Part shown: positions 8,272-16,110 of the stretch, piece by piece
Numbering within the stretch: the first letter of the stretch is position 1
How the letters are laid out: each line of letters opens with the position of its first letter
Assembly: GCA_002389905.1 (NCBI GenBank)
Contig: DGRE01000070.1
Location: forward strand, 90,268 to 154,267
Source: Hungatella sp. UBA4396
GTDB lineage: Bacteria; Bacillota; Clostridia; Lachnospirales; Lachnospiraceae
Length of the DNA stretch: 64,000 nt
Direction: 5' to 3'
Translations under genes and position numbers: made by a program
Notes under the pieces: generated by a model
What the model saw: only the letters and a program-made list of their open reading frames with translations
What the model was told of the DNA's origin: nothing
Databases searched by the model: none

Positions 8272-9144
8272 ATGGCAGATTTTTTAGATGGAATGTACTC
8301 CTGGGTATCTTTTCTGCCCAGGATTTCAAAAACAAATCTGGTTGAAATCATTATCATAGCTGTTCTGCTGTATGAGCTGCTGACCTGGATCATGAACACC
8401 AGGGCGTGGACCCTGTTAAAGGGAATTGTGGTGATTCTCCTTTTCTATTTGTTCGCATACGTTTTCCGGCTTGACAACATCTTCTGGATTCTCAATAAGA
8501 TTGCAACTCCTGCCGTGACTATGGCCATTGTGATTTTCCAGCCTGAGCTCCGCAAGGCGCTGGAGCAGCTTGGAAGCAAAAATCCCTTTACAGGGATTTT
8601 GACCTTTGATGACGGAAGGGACAGCTCTGCCTTTACAGACAAGACCATCAACGAGCTGGCAAAGGCCACCTTTGAGATGTCTAAGGTCAAAACAGGCGCT
8701 TTGATCGTAATTGAGAGAAATGATTCTTTAAAAGAAATAGAACGTACCGGAATTGAAGTGGGAGCCATTGTCAGCAGTCAGCTTCTCATCAATATTTTCG
8801 AACATAATACGCCGCTTCACGACGGAGCGGTGGTCATCCGGGGAAACCGGGTGGCAGCAGCAACCTGTTATCTGCCTTTGTCTGACAGCATGTCCATCAG
8901 CAAGGAGCTGGGCACCAGACACAGGGCGGCACTTGGCGTCAGTGAAGTCAGCGACAGCATCACCATCGTGGTATCGGAAGAGACCGGGCGGGTGACTGTT
9001 GCATCGGAAGGCGGGCTGAGACGGATCACAGACGCGGATATGCTCCGCTCCATTCTGTCAGGTGTAAAACAGGCGGAGGAGGAAGGCAGCAGATTCCGGA
9101 TTTTAAAAGGGAGGCGGAAGAATGAAGGAAAAACTCTTAAATAA
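8272..9144 (+). CDS. cdaA: Diadenylate cyclase CdaA
   Basis: 290 residues. Makes cyclic di-AMP from two ATP, a signal controlling osmolyte and potassium transport and cell-wall homeostasis. Three N-terminal membrane helices (to about residue 80) lead to a cytoplasmic DAC domain with the active-site motifs DGA (184-186) and RHR (216-218). A GTG in frame lies upstream at 8263, but it is inside the GGGAGGTGG ribosome binding site, so ATG 8272 is the likely start. The gene overlaps cdaR by 23 bases, the standard cdaA-cdaR pairing; glmM, the usual third member, is absent here. Confidence 0.96.
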   Translation: MADFLDGMYSWVSFLPRISKTNLVEIIIIAVLLYELLTWIMNTRAWTLLKGIVVILLFYLFAYVFRLDNIFWILNKIATPAVTMAIVIFQPELRKALEQLGSKNPFTGILTFDDGRDSSAFTDKTINELAKATFEMSKVKTGALIVIERNDSLKEIERTGIEVGAIVSSQLLINIFEHNTPLHDGAVVIRGNRVAAATCYLPLSDSMSISKELGTRHRAALGVSEVSDSITIVVSEETGRVTVASEGGLRRITDADMLRSILSGVKQAEEEGSRFRILKGRRKNEGKTLK

Positions 9145-10420
9145 CCTTGGACTTAAGGTTGCTTCCCTGGCCCTGGCCTTTGCGGTCTGGATGGCGGTGG
9201 TCAACATTTCAAACCCCGTCATCAATGATTCCCAGCCGGTGAATGTGGACGTGCGCAATGAGGAGGTTCTGAAAAACTCTAACCTGACCTACGAACTTGT
9301 GAAGGACACGGTCACTGTCAGCTATCAGGTGAGGACCAGGGACCGTTCCCTCATAAGGGCATCGGACTTTCATGCTTATGTCGATTTAAAGGATTTTAAT
9401 GTGACGGGAGCGATTCCCGTTACTGTGGAGATCAATAGAGATAAAGAGAATCTGGTAAAAAGCGATGCCATTACGGCAAGGCCCATGGTGATCCGGGTTG
9501 ACACAGAGGAACTTCAGAGTAAGGTATTTGATCTTGCGGTTCATACGACAGGACAAAAGCCGGATGGATATGACATTGGCATGGTCAGCTTGTCTCCGGA
9601 CAGTGTGACTGTGGAAGGGCCGGAGTCTGCCATTGGACAGATTAACAAAATAGGGGTGGAAATCAATGTGGAAAATCAGACAGCTGATTTCAGCGGCTCA
9701 ACGGTTCCTGTTTTTTATGATGCCAACGGCAACAAGCTGCCGGATATAGGCAATAAGGTTTCTGTCAACACCGAAGGCGTTGATTATAACGTGTCCGTAT
9801 TGAAGGCCAAGAACCTGACCCTTAATTTTGAAGTTTTCGGACAGGTGGAAAAGGGATACCGGTTTACAGGAGTGGAAAGTGAAGTAAAGTCAGTTCCCGT
9901 TGTAGGAACCAAGTCTGTACTGGCTACTCTGTCTTCTTTATCCGTTGTTTCTGATAAACTGAGCATTGAAGATGCTACAGAGGATAAAGTAGTGGAACTG
10001 GACTTAAGCCAGTACCTGCCGCCAAACACTTCTATTAGGGATCAATACAAAAACATCACCGTAACCCTTAAGGTGGAGCCTCTCACCAGCAGAACCTTTA
10101 CCTTAGATCCGGGGGATCTGGCTCAGAAGGGAGCATCGGCAGATTATGAATACAGCTTTGACAAGGATTCCGTGGATGTTACCATAAGGGGGCTGACAGA
10201 GGATCTGGATACCTTGGAAGTCCAGGATTTAAAGGCTGTTATAGAATTAACCAATCAGGGGCCCGGTACTCATCCAGGTGTTTTGAAGCTTGAAGTGGCG
10301 GGAGGATTTGAACTGGCGTCAGTTACTCCTTTCAATGTTACGGTTACAGTCAGAAGTCAGGAACCAGAGTCAGAGGAGCCATCAGACGAATCCTCTGGAC
10401 CAGGGGAAGAGACTCAATAA
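9122..10420 (+). CDS. cdaR: CdaR, YbbR-domain regulator of the diadenylate cyclase
   Basis: 432 residues. One N-terminal membrane helix (about residues 7-27, GLKVASLALAFAVWMAVVNI), then an extracellular array of about four YbbR repeats, each with the pattern of a beta-rich segment ending in VTVEGPES- or VPVVGTKS-like turns. The C-terminus is a Glu/Ser-rich tail (about 415-432). YbbR proteins bind CdaA through the membrane helix and modulate its activity. It starts within the cdaA coding sequence, after a GGAGG at 9111, which fits coupled translation. Confidence 0.93.
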   Translation: MKEKLLNNLGLKVASLALAFAVWMAVVNISNPVINDSQPVNVDVRNEEVLKNSNLTYELVKDTVTVSYQVRTRDRSLIRASDFHAYVDLKDFNVTGAIPVTVEINRDKENLVKSDAITARPMVIRVDTEELQSKVFDLAVHTTGQKPDGYDIGMVSLSPDSVTVEGPESAIGQINKIGVEINVENQTADFSGSTVPVFYDANGNKLPDIGNKVSVNTEGVDYNVSVLKAKNLTLNFEVFGQVEKGYRFTGVESEVKSVPVVGTKSVLATLSSLSVVSDKLSIEDATEDKVVELDLSQYLPPNTSIRDQYKNITVTLKVEPLTSRTFTLDPGDLAQKGASADYEYSFDKDSVDVTIRGLTEDLDTLEVQDLKAVIELTNQGPGTHPGVLKLEVAGGFELASVTPFNVTVTVRSQEPESEEPSDESSGPGEETQ

Positions 10421-10471
10421 ATAAACTTCCTCTAAAAAAGGATAATGATGAAAAAAACGGAGGGATTCAGG

Positions 10472-10735
10472 ATGGTCAGTGCTAAAGTTGTCATTAAGAA
10501 TCCTACCGGTCTCCATTTAAGGCCGGCAGGGATTCTTTGCAAGGAAGCCATGAACTTTAAATCCACAGTGAATTTTTGTTTTAAAAATACCACTGCCAAT
10601 GCCAAAAGCGTGCTTAGTGTATTGGGCGCCTGTGTAAAAAGCGGCGATGAGATTACCTTTGTCTGTGAGGGAGCAGACGAAGAAGAGGCACTTGCAGCCA
10701 TGGTTAAGGCTGTTGAGGAAGGCCTGGGTGAATAG
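10472..10735 (+). CDS. ptsH: HPr phosphocarrier protein
   Basis: 87 residues, the standard HPr size when started at ATG 10472, which has CGGAGGG seven bases upstream; the earlier in-frame ATG at 10445 would add a non-homologous leader. His15 lies in the GLHLRPAG motif (phosphorylated by Enzyme I) and Ser46 in NAKSVLSV (target of HPr kinase in Firmicutes for carbon catabolite repression). It is followed 36 bp later by ptsI, forming the general PTS operon. Confidence 0.97.
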   Translation: MVSAKVVIKNPTGLHLRPAGILCKEAMNFKSTVNFCFKNTTANAKSVLSVLGACVKSGDEITFVCEGADEEEALAAMVKAVEEGLGE

Positions 10736-10771
10736 GTGGGTAATTACTTTAATTAATAAGGAGGATATATT

Positions 10772-12487
10772 ATGATGAGAGGAACCAGTGCATCTGCCGG
10801 AATCGGAATCGGAAAAGCTGTCGTGGTGGAGGAGACAGATTTAAAGATTAAAAAAGAAACCATTGCAGATCCTGAGGCGGAAAAAGTCCGTTTTCAGGCA
10901 GCGGTAAAGAAAGCTATTGAAGAAACGGAGGTTCTGGCAAAGGACCTGGCTACCAGAGTAGGACCTAAAGAAGCTGAAATATTAAACGGTCATCTGCTTC
11001 TTTTTTCCGATATGTTTCTTTTGGGAGAAATCGAGAACATTATTGCAGGGGAGAGCGTTAACAGTGAATATGCCATTGAAAACGTCTGCAATACTTACGC
11101 GGATACCTTTGCTTCCATGGGGGACGAGCTGATGCAGCAGAGAGCCACGGATATGCGTGACATTAAGACCCGCATGCAGAAAATCCTTATGGGAGTATCT
11201 TCGGTGGACATTGCAGCCCTTCCTGAGGGAAGCATAATCGTGGCAAAGGATTTGACTCCTTCCATGACTGCCGGAATCGATCCTGCCAAGGTGACGGGAA
11301 TCGTGACGGAGCTGGGCGGAAAGACTTCTCACAGCGCCATTCTTGCAAGAGCCCTTGAAATTCCGGCCGTAGTGGCTTTGGAAGGAGTTCTGAACAAGGT
11401 AACAGAGGGAGAGGACATCGTCCTTGACGGTTCTGAGGGAATTGTCATTGTAAATCCCCAGAAGGCCGTAAAAGAGGAATATGCTGCAAAGAGAGAAGCT
11501 TTTATAAAAGAAAAGAAAGAACTGGAAGAATATATCGGCAAGCCCACTGTCACAAGAGACGGAGTTCACATTGAGCTGGTTGCCAATATCGGCAAGCCTG
11601 CAGATGTGGAGAAGGTTCTTCAGTACGACGGAGAGGGCGTAGGCCTGTTCCGGACAGAATTCTTATTTATGGACCGCAATTCCATGCCTACGGAGGCAGA
11701 GCAGTATGAAGCATACCGTAAGGTGGCTTCCGCCATGAACGGCAAGCCTGTTATTATCCGTACCCTGGATATTGGCGGGGATAAAGAAATCCCTTACATG
11801 GGTCTGGAAAAGGATGAGAATCCATTCCTGGGATACCGGGCCATCCGGTTCTGCTTAGACCGGAAAGAAGATGTGTACAAGCCTCAGCTTCGCGCTCTTT
11901 TGATGGCAAGCGCTTTTGGAAATATCCGGATTATGGTTCCCATGGTAACCTGTCTGGAGGAGTACCGGGAAGCCAAGGCCCTTGTGGAAGAGCTTAAAAA
12001 GGAACTGGATGCAAAGGGAATTTCTTATAAAAAAGACATTCAGGTAGGAATTATGGTGGAAACGGCTGCTGCTTCCTTAATGGCAGATGTGTTTGCCAAG
12101 GAAGTGGATTTCTTCAGCATCGGAACCAATGACTTAACCCAGTACACCATGGCTGTTGACAGAGGAAATGACAAGGTATCTTACCTGTATTCTCCTCTCA
12201 ATCCGGCAGTATTAAGAAGCATCCGCCACGTGATCGAATGCGGACGCAAGGAGGGAATCATGGTAGGCATGTGCGGAGAAGCGGCCAGCGATCCTATGCT
12301 CATTCCTCTGCTGCTGGCCTTTGGCTTAAATGAATTCAGCATGAGCGCCTCTGCCATCTTAAATGCCAGAAAGCTGATCACCGGCTACAGTACAAGAGAG
12401 CTTCAGGCAGTGGCTGACAAGGCCATGTCCTTTGCTACAACCAAAGAAGTGGAAGATTATATGAAGGAATTTATCCGTCGTTCATAA
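10772..12487 (+). CDS. ptsI: PTS Enzyme I (phosphoenolpyruvate-protein phosphotransferase)
   Basis: 571 residues. Transfers phosphate from PEP to HPr. The swivelling domain carries the active His in GGKTSHSAILARALEIPAV (about residue 187). The C-terminal PEP-binding barrel has GVGLFRTEFLFMDR, the DIGGDKEIPYMG segment and SIGTNDLTQYTMAVDRGN; the catalytic Cys is in MVGMCGEAASD. There are two adjacent ATGs (10772 and 10775); AAGGAGG at 10759 supports either. A hairpin terminator follows. Confidence 0.97.
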   Translation: MMRGTSASAGIGIGKAVVVEETDLKIKKETIADPEAEKVRFQAAVKKAIEETEVLAKDLATRVGPKEAEILNGHLLLFSDMFLLGEIENIIAGESVNSEYAIENVCNTYADTFASMGDELMQQRATDMRDIKTRMQKILMGVSSVDIAALPEGSIIVAKDLTPSMTAGIDPAKVTGIVTELGGKTSHSAILARALEIPAVVALEGVLNKVTEGEDIVLDGSEGIVIVNPQKAVKEEYAAKREAFIKEKKELEEYIGKPTVTRDGVHIELVANIGKPADVEKVLQYDGEGVGLFRTEFLFMDRNSMPTEAEQYEAYRKVASAMNGKPVIIRTLDIGGDKEIPYMGLEKDENPFLGYRAIRFCLDRKEDVYKPQLRALLMASAFGNIRIMVPMVTCLEEYREAKALVEELKKELDAKGISYKKDIQVGIMVETAAASLMADVFAKEVDFFSIGTNDLTQYTMAVDRGNDKVSYLYSPLNPAVLRSIRHVIECGRKEGIMVGMCGEAASDPMLIPLLLAFGLNEFSMSASAILNARKLITGYSTRELQAVADKAMSFATTKEVEDYMKEFIRRS

Positions 12488-12515
12488 TCCTTCCTTACGT
12501 ATCAGTATAAAAGGT

Positions 12516-12552
12516 GCAGCGTCCGCAAAACAGCGGCCGCTGCCCTTATTTA
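12516..12552 (+). terminator. Intrinsic terminator after ptsI
   Basis: GCAGCG-T-CCGC / GCGG-C-CGCTGC with loop AAAACA, followed by CCCTTATTTA. The stem is strong but the T-tract is short, so some read-through into the next gene is possible. Confidence 0.6.
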
Positions 12553-12570
12553 CCAAAGGGGTATTTTACA

Positions 12571-13863
12571 ATGAGCGTTTATCTGATCAGCTATGCGGCG
12601 TCTTTTTTATTTGCAAGGGCAGGATATTACTGGCTGTCCGGTATTGTTTTGATGCTGGCGGCTCTTTTCCTCTACTGGAGGGATTACAAAAAAACCGGGA
12701 ATATCATTCATCTGCGGGGGTTGTTTTCCCTGTTCTGGGTGGGAGGGGAAGGCATTGCCTGCTTAAAGCTTTCAGAGCTTTCTTCTGACTGGAGCATGAT
12801 TACATGGCTCTGTTTTCTTGTGGCCTTTCTCGGCTTTTGGTTAACTTTTGAATTTCTCACAAAGCTGCAGGGGGAGCCGGGAGGCCAGCGCTCCAGCTGG
12901 TTCAGCTTTAAGGGGTATGAAAGACCTCTTTTTCTGTCCATGGTTATCGTAACGGCTTTGTCCCTTGGGGCTTTTATTTTTGAAGCTGCTGTTTTGGGAT
13001 TTATTCCCTTTTTTACCAGGGGAGTGCCTCACGCTTATTCCTCCTTTCACATCACCGGGGTTCATTATTTTACCGTATCCTGTGTGCTGGTTCCGCCTCT
13101 GGCTGTCCTTTATTTCAGCATTGAGCAGGGGAGAAACGGCCTGCGCATGATTCTGGCTATAATCATGGTTCTGATTGCCTGTGCCATTCCCATTCTATGC
13201 GTATCCCGGTTCCAGTTGATTCTGGCTGTAGGGCTGGCTGTTCTGGCCTACATTGCCATGGAGCACCGGCTCAGTATCATCTATGCGGCAGGCCTTGGTT
13301 TGGGGATGATTGTCATTTACGGAATTCTCACTGTGGCGAGAGGTCATGATGTGGCTTATTTAAACGGCATTTTTGAGATGAAGAACAGCCGGATGCCCAT
13401 ATTTATTACCCAGCCTTACATGTATATTGCCAATAACTATGACAACTTCAACTGTCTGGTGGAATGGCTCCCTTCCCATACCTTTGGGCTTCGGATGCTC
13501 TTTCCTCTATGGGCTCTTACAGGGCTTAAATTTTTGGTTCCCTCCCTTGTGGATTTTCCTATTTATGTAACAAAAGAGGAACTGACCACAGTGACCCTGT
13601 TTTACGATTCCTTTTATGATTTTCATATTGCAGGGGTGCTTTTGTTCGGAGCCATTTTGGGCGCGGCGGCCTTCTTTCTCATGAGACTGGCAAAAGGGGC
13701 CCGCAATCCCATTGCCTACTTATTTTACGCCCAGTTTGCCATATACATGATCCTTTCTTTTTTCACCACATGGTTCAGCAATCCGGCTACCTGGTTCTAT
13801 TTAGGAGCCACGGCCGCCTTGTATTTGTTCTGCTCCTGTAAGAATAACGGAAGACGGGGATAG
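12571..13863 (+). CDS. Polytopic membrane protein, oligosaccharide repeat-unit polymerase-like
   Basis: 430 residues from ATG 12571, preceded by AAAGGGG at 12555. About 12 hydrophobic segments; between segments are polar loops, including a large one near residues 265-345 containing NNYDNFNCLVEWLPSHTFG and LYDSFYDFHIAG-like text. This topology and the DSFYDF-h-A-G pattern fit the O-antigen/oligosaccharide repeat-unit polymerase (Wzy-like) superfamily. No glycosyltransferase or flippase genes are adjacent, so it is an orphan. The specific function is an inference; it could also be a lipid-linked sugar ligase. Confidence 0.65.
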   Translation: MSVYLISYAASFLFARAGYYWLSGIVLMLAALFLYWRDYKKTGNIIHLRGLFSLFWVGGEGIACLKLSELSSDWSMITWLCFLVAFLGFWLTFEFLTKLQGEPGGQRSSWFSFKGYERPLFLSMVIVTALSLGAFIFEAAVLGFIPFFTRGVPHAYSSFHITGVHYFTVSCVLVPPLAVLYFSIEQGRNGLRMILAIIMVLIACAIPILCVSRFQLILAVGLAVLAYIAMEHRLSIIYAAGLGLGMIVIYGILTVARGHDVAYLNGIFEMKNSRMPIFITQPYMYIANNYDNFNCLVEWLPSHTFGLRMLFPLWALTGLKFLVPSLVDFPIYVTKEELTTVTLFYDSFYDFHIAGVLLFGAILGAAAFFLMRLAKGARNPIAYLFYAQFAIYMILSFFTTWFSNPATWFYLGATAALYLFCSCKNNGRRG

Positions 13864-13871
13864 ATATGCTC

Positions 13872-13981
13872 ATAAAAGGGGCTGTTGTAAAATGAATGTT
13901 TCATACAAGATATTGGCGTTGACTAAGCAGCCAGGAACCGTATCTTGTTGAACTTTTGCATTTTGCAACAGCCCCTTTTAT
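13872..13981. repeat. 110-bp element with near-perfect terminal inverted repeats (MITE-like)
   Basis: The left end (ATAAAAGGGGCTGTTG followed by TAAAATG) is matched by the complement of the right end with one mismatch over 23 bp. A second inner pair, ACAAGATA / TATCTTGT, extends the fold. GGGGCTGTTGCAAAATG resembles the ends of several insertion sequences. The element lies between two convergent genes and would also act as a bidirectional terminator, since GGGGC and GCCCC arms border A- and T-runs. Confidence 0.75.
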
Positions 13982-13986
13982 TGTGA

Positions 13987-14955
13987 TTATGACTCCGGTG
14001 TCTTTGGAGTCTCTTCTTTTTCCTTTGAGACATCCGGGGAGGGCTTTTTGTTTTTTCTGCGCCTGCACCGGAAGGCCATGACGACTCCCGCCAAAGCCAG
14101 GACAGGCAGCCAGAAGGGAATGGTGGTGACCAGAACTACCACAAAGCTGACCGCGCCGTTTTTGAATGTCCGCAGGTTATCCTCCAGACCTTTTTTGATA
14201 CGGGTTCCGGCCGAATCCTGGGAGGTGGGAGAAAAGATGGTGACTTCCCTGATGTACAGGGTAACCGTACTGTAATCCACCTGATTGTCGTAGAGCCTGA
14301 GCTGGGACTCCATGGATTCCAGCTGGTAGCGTATTTCCGACAAACGCTGCTGGATGGTGATGACCGTGTCCACGGACTCAGCTTTTTCAAGAAATTCCCA
14401 CATCTTTTCCTGTTCGATTTCCAGGGATTTTTTCTTGCTTTCTAAGTCGCTGTACTGGAGGGTCACATCCTGGGTTGACTCGGACCTGTTTGTCACATTG
14501 GTATTTGATTCCACGGCAGTTAAAAAGCCGTCCACCTGGTTTACTGGAATCCGGGCGGTGATGCTGGCATATCTGGGGCCCGGGTTTCCGGAGGAATACA
14601 GGCTGTTTCCGCCCATATCCGACTGTTCTATGTATCCGCCCAATTCCTGAACCTTGGTTTCCAGCCCTGAGATCAGAGTGTCAAAGTTATCTGTCTCCAG
14701 GTTTAAACTCACATTTCGTATCAGTTTTCTCCCGGCAGGAAGAAGAGGCTTGCTTTCCCCTCCCATAGCCTGTGAGGCTGCGGAAAAAACTTCTGCCTCC
14801 TCTGCCGCCGCCTCTGTACTTCCTGAAACACTTCTGTCTTCCATTGCGTACTCTGCCGGTACAGCCTGTGAACGGGCAGAAGATTTGCCTGCACATCCGC
14901 CCAGCAGGAGAGCTGCCAGAAGCAGGAAGATAGCTTTTAGGCTCCTTTTTTTCAT
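13987..14955 (-). CDS. DUF4349 lipoprotein
   Basis: 322 residues. Signal peptide with lipobox LLGGC (Cys21), a low-complexity linker to about residue 80, then the DUF4349 body: KLIRNVSLNLETDNFD, a coiled-coil section (about 165-225, KKKSLEIEQEKMWEFLEKAE) and a beta segment (QVDYSTVTLYIREV). One C-terminal membrane helix (about 270-295) is followed by a charged tail. Such proteins are envelope-anchored with no settled role. RBS GGAGGG just before the ATG. It is transcribed alone from the promoter at 14997-15025 and ends at the inverted repeat shared with the convergent neighbour. Confidence 0.85.
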   Translation of the reverse strand: MKKRSLKAIFLLLAALLLGGCAGKSSARSQAVPAEYAMEDRSVSGSTEAAAEEAEVFSAASQAMGGESKPLLPAGRKLIRNVSLNLETDNFDTLISGLETKVQELGGYIEQSDMGGNSLYSSGNPGPRYASITARIPVNQVDGFLTAVESNTNVTNRSESTQDVTLQYSDLESKKKSLEIEQEKMWEFLEKAESVDTVITIQQRLSEIRYQLESMESQLRLYDNQVDYSTVTLYIREVTIFSPTSQDSAGTRIKKGLEDNLRTFKNGAVSFVVVLVTTIPFWLPVLALAGVVMAFRCRRRKNKKPSPDVSKEKEETPKTPES

Positions 14956-14996
14956 AAAATCCCTCCTCTCTATTTCCAGAAAAATAGTATGAATTC

Positions 14997-15025
14997 AGTA
15001 TATCATGGCCCCTGGCCCATTTCAA
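14997..15025 (-). promoter_or_regulatory. SigA-type promoter of the DUF4349 gene
   Basis: On the minus strand TTGAAA, a 17-bp spacer and TATACT, the latter preceded by TGA (near extended -10). It lies about 45 bases before the ATG. Confidence 0.75.
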
Positions 15026-15119
15026 GAATGGGCAAAAAACTTAAGAAAAGTTTATAGATTTGTGTGACTTTTACGGCTGGAATAGGAATATTGTAGAGTA
15101 GGGGAAAGGGGGCTTTTTT

Positions 15120-15977
15120 ATGAACATTGTTTTAGAAAAATATCACGGACTGGGAAATGATTATCTGATTTTTGATGCCAATAAAAATGAACTGGAGCTG
15201 ACAAAAGACAGGGTCCGCCTGATCTGCGACCGGAATTTCGGAGTAGGGTCTGACGGGCTTTTGGAGGGTCCTGTATTGAAGGAGGATAAGCCCGGGGTCA
15301 GGATCTTTAATCCCGACGGAAGCGAAGCGGCGTCAGGGGGAAACGGAGTCAGGATCTTTGGGAAATATTTAAAGGATGCAGGCTATGTGCAGAAAAACAG
15401 CTTTACAGTCAGCACCTTAAGCGGATTGCAGACCATCCGGTATTTAAATGAAGAGGGAACCAGAATCAAAACCTCCATGGGAAAGCTCAGCTTTTACAGC
15501 GATGAAATTCCGGTGACAGGGCCCAGAAGAGAGGTGCTTAACGAGACCATGGTGTTTGGGAGCATTCCTTACCGGGTCACCTGCGTGTCCATGGGAAATC
15601 CTCACTGTGTCATATGGTTAAACGACATATCAAAGGACCTGGCCTGCCGGATCGGAAAGCACAGCGAAGCAGCGGATTATTTTCCGGAAAAGGTGAATAC
15701 AGAGCTTTTAAGAGTGGTGGACAGGACCAATATTGAAATCGAAATTTATGAAAGAGGGGCCGGGTATATTCTGGCTTCCGGAACCAGCGGATGTGCGGCG
15801 GCAGGAGCTGCTTTCCGGATGGGGCTTACAGATCCTAATATGTATGTTCACATGCCCGGAGGCACTTTAGAAGTGGAGATTGAAGAGAGCGGGGAGGTTT
15901 TGATGACAGGGGCAGTTGGATATGTAGGCAGATTTATCCTTTCCCATGAAATGACAGAGCAGCTTCGCACAACTTAA
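15120..15977 (+). CDS. DapF-fold protein lacking both catalytic cysteines
   Basis: 285 residues, clearly a paralog of diaminopimelate epimerase: KYHGLGNDYLIFDA, FGVGSDG, FNPDGSEA, the GNG loop, SMGNPHC and YERGAG all align with the true DapF at 29705. Both catalytic Cys are replaced: the CGNG cysteine by Gly73 (ASGGNGVRIF) and the ACGTG cysteine by Ser220 (ASGTSGCAAA). It therefore cannot use the two-thiol epimerase mechanism. Substrate-binding Asn and Arg positions are kept, so it may bind an amino acid and do other chemistry, as PhzF-like or proline-racemase-like relatives do. Annotation pipelines will call it dapF; I would not. GGAAAGGGGG precedes the ATG. Confidence 0.85.
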   Translation: MNIVLEKYHGLGNDYLIFDANKNELELTKDRVRLICDRNFGVGSDGLLEGPVLKEDKPGVRIFNPDGSEAASGGNGVRIFGKYLKDAGYVQKNSFTVSTLSGLQTIRYLNEEGTRIKTSMGKLSFYSDEIPVTGPRREVLNETMVFGSIPYRVTCVSMGNPHCVIWLNDISKDLACRIGKHSEAADYFPEKVNTELLRVVDRTNIEIEIYERGAGYILASGTSGCAAAGAAFRMGLTDPNMYVHMPGGTLEVEIEESGEVLMTGAVGYVGRFILSHEMTEQLRTT

Positions 15978-16025
15978 TAAAAGACTCCCGCCAGGAGCAT
16001 CAGGTAAAACTTCCCAGTGAATGTG

Positions 16026-16055
16026 TTGACGAAAATAGCGTTTTCATACTATAAT
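16026..16055 (+). promoter_or_regulatory. Promoter of the GGDEF-EAL gene
   Basis: TTGACG and TATAAT separated by 18 bp, about 55 bases before the start codon. Confidence 0.75.
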
Positions 16056-16110
16056 ATTACAATAATTCAGTTGATGCGTAGTTAATGCAGTGCAGGAGAG
16101 GCGGGAGTTT

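Noticed and set aside
15003..15040. Terminator-like hairpin GCCCATT/AATGGGC
   Set aside because: No T-run in the right place; its bases overlap the -35 region of the minus-strand DUF4349 promoter instead.
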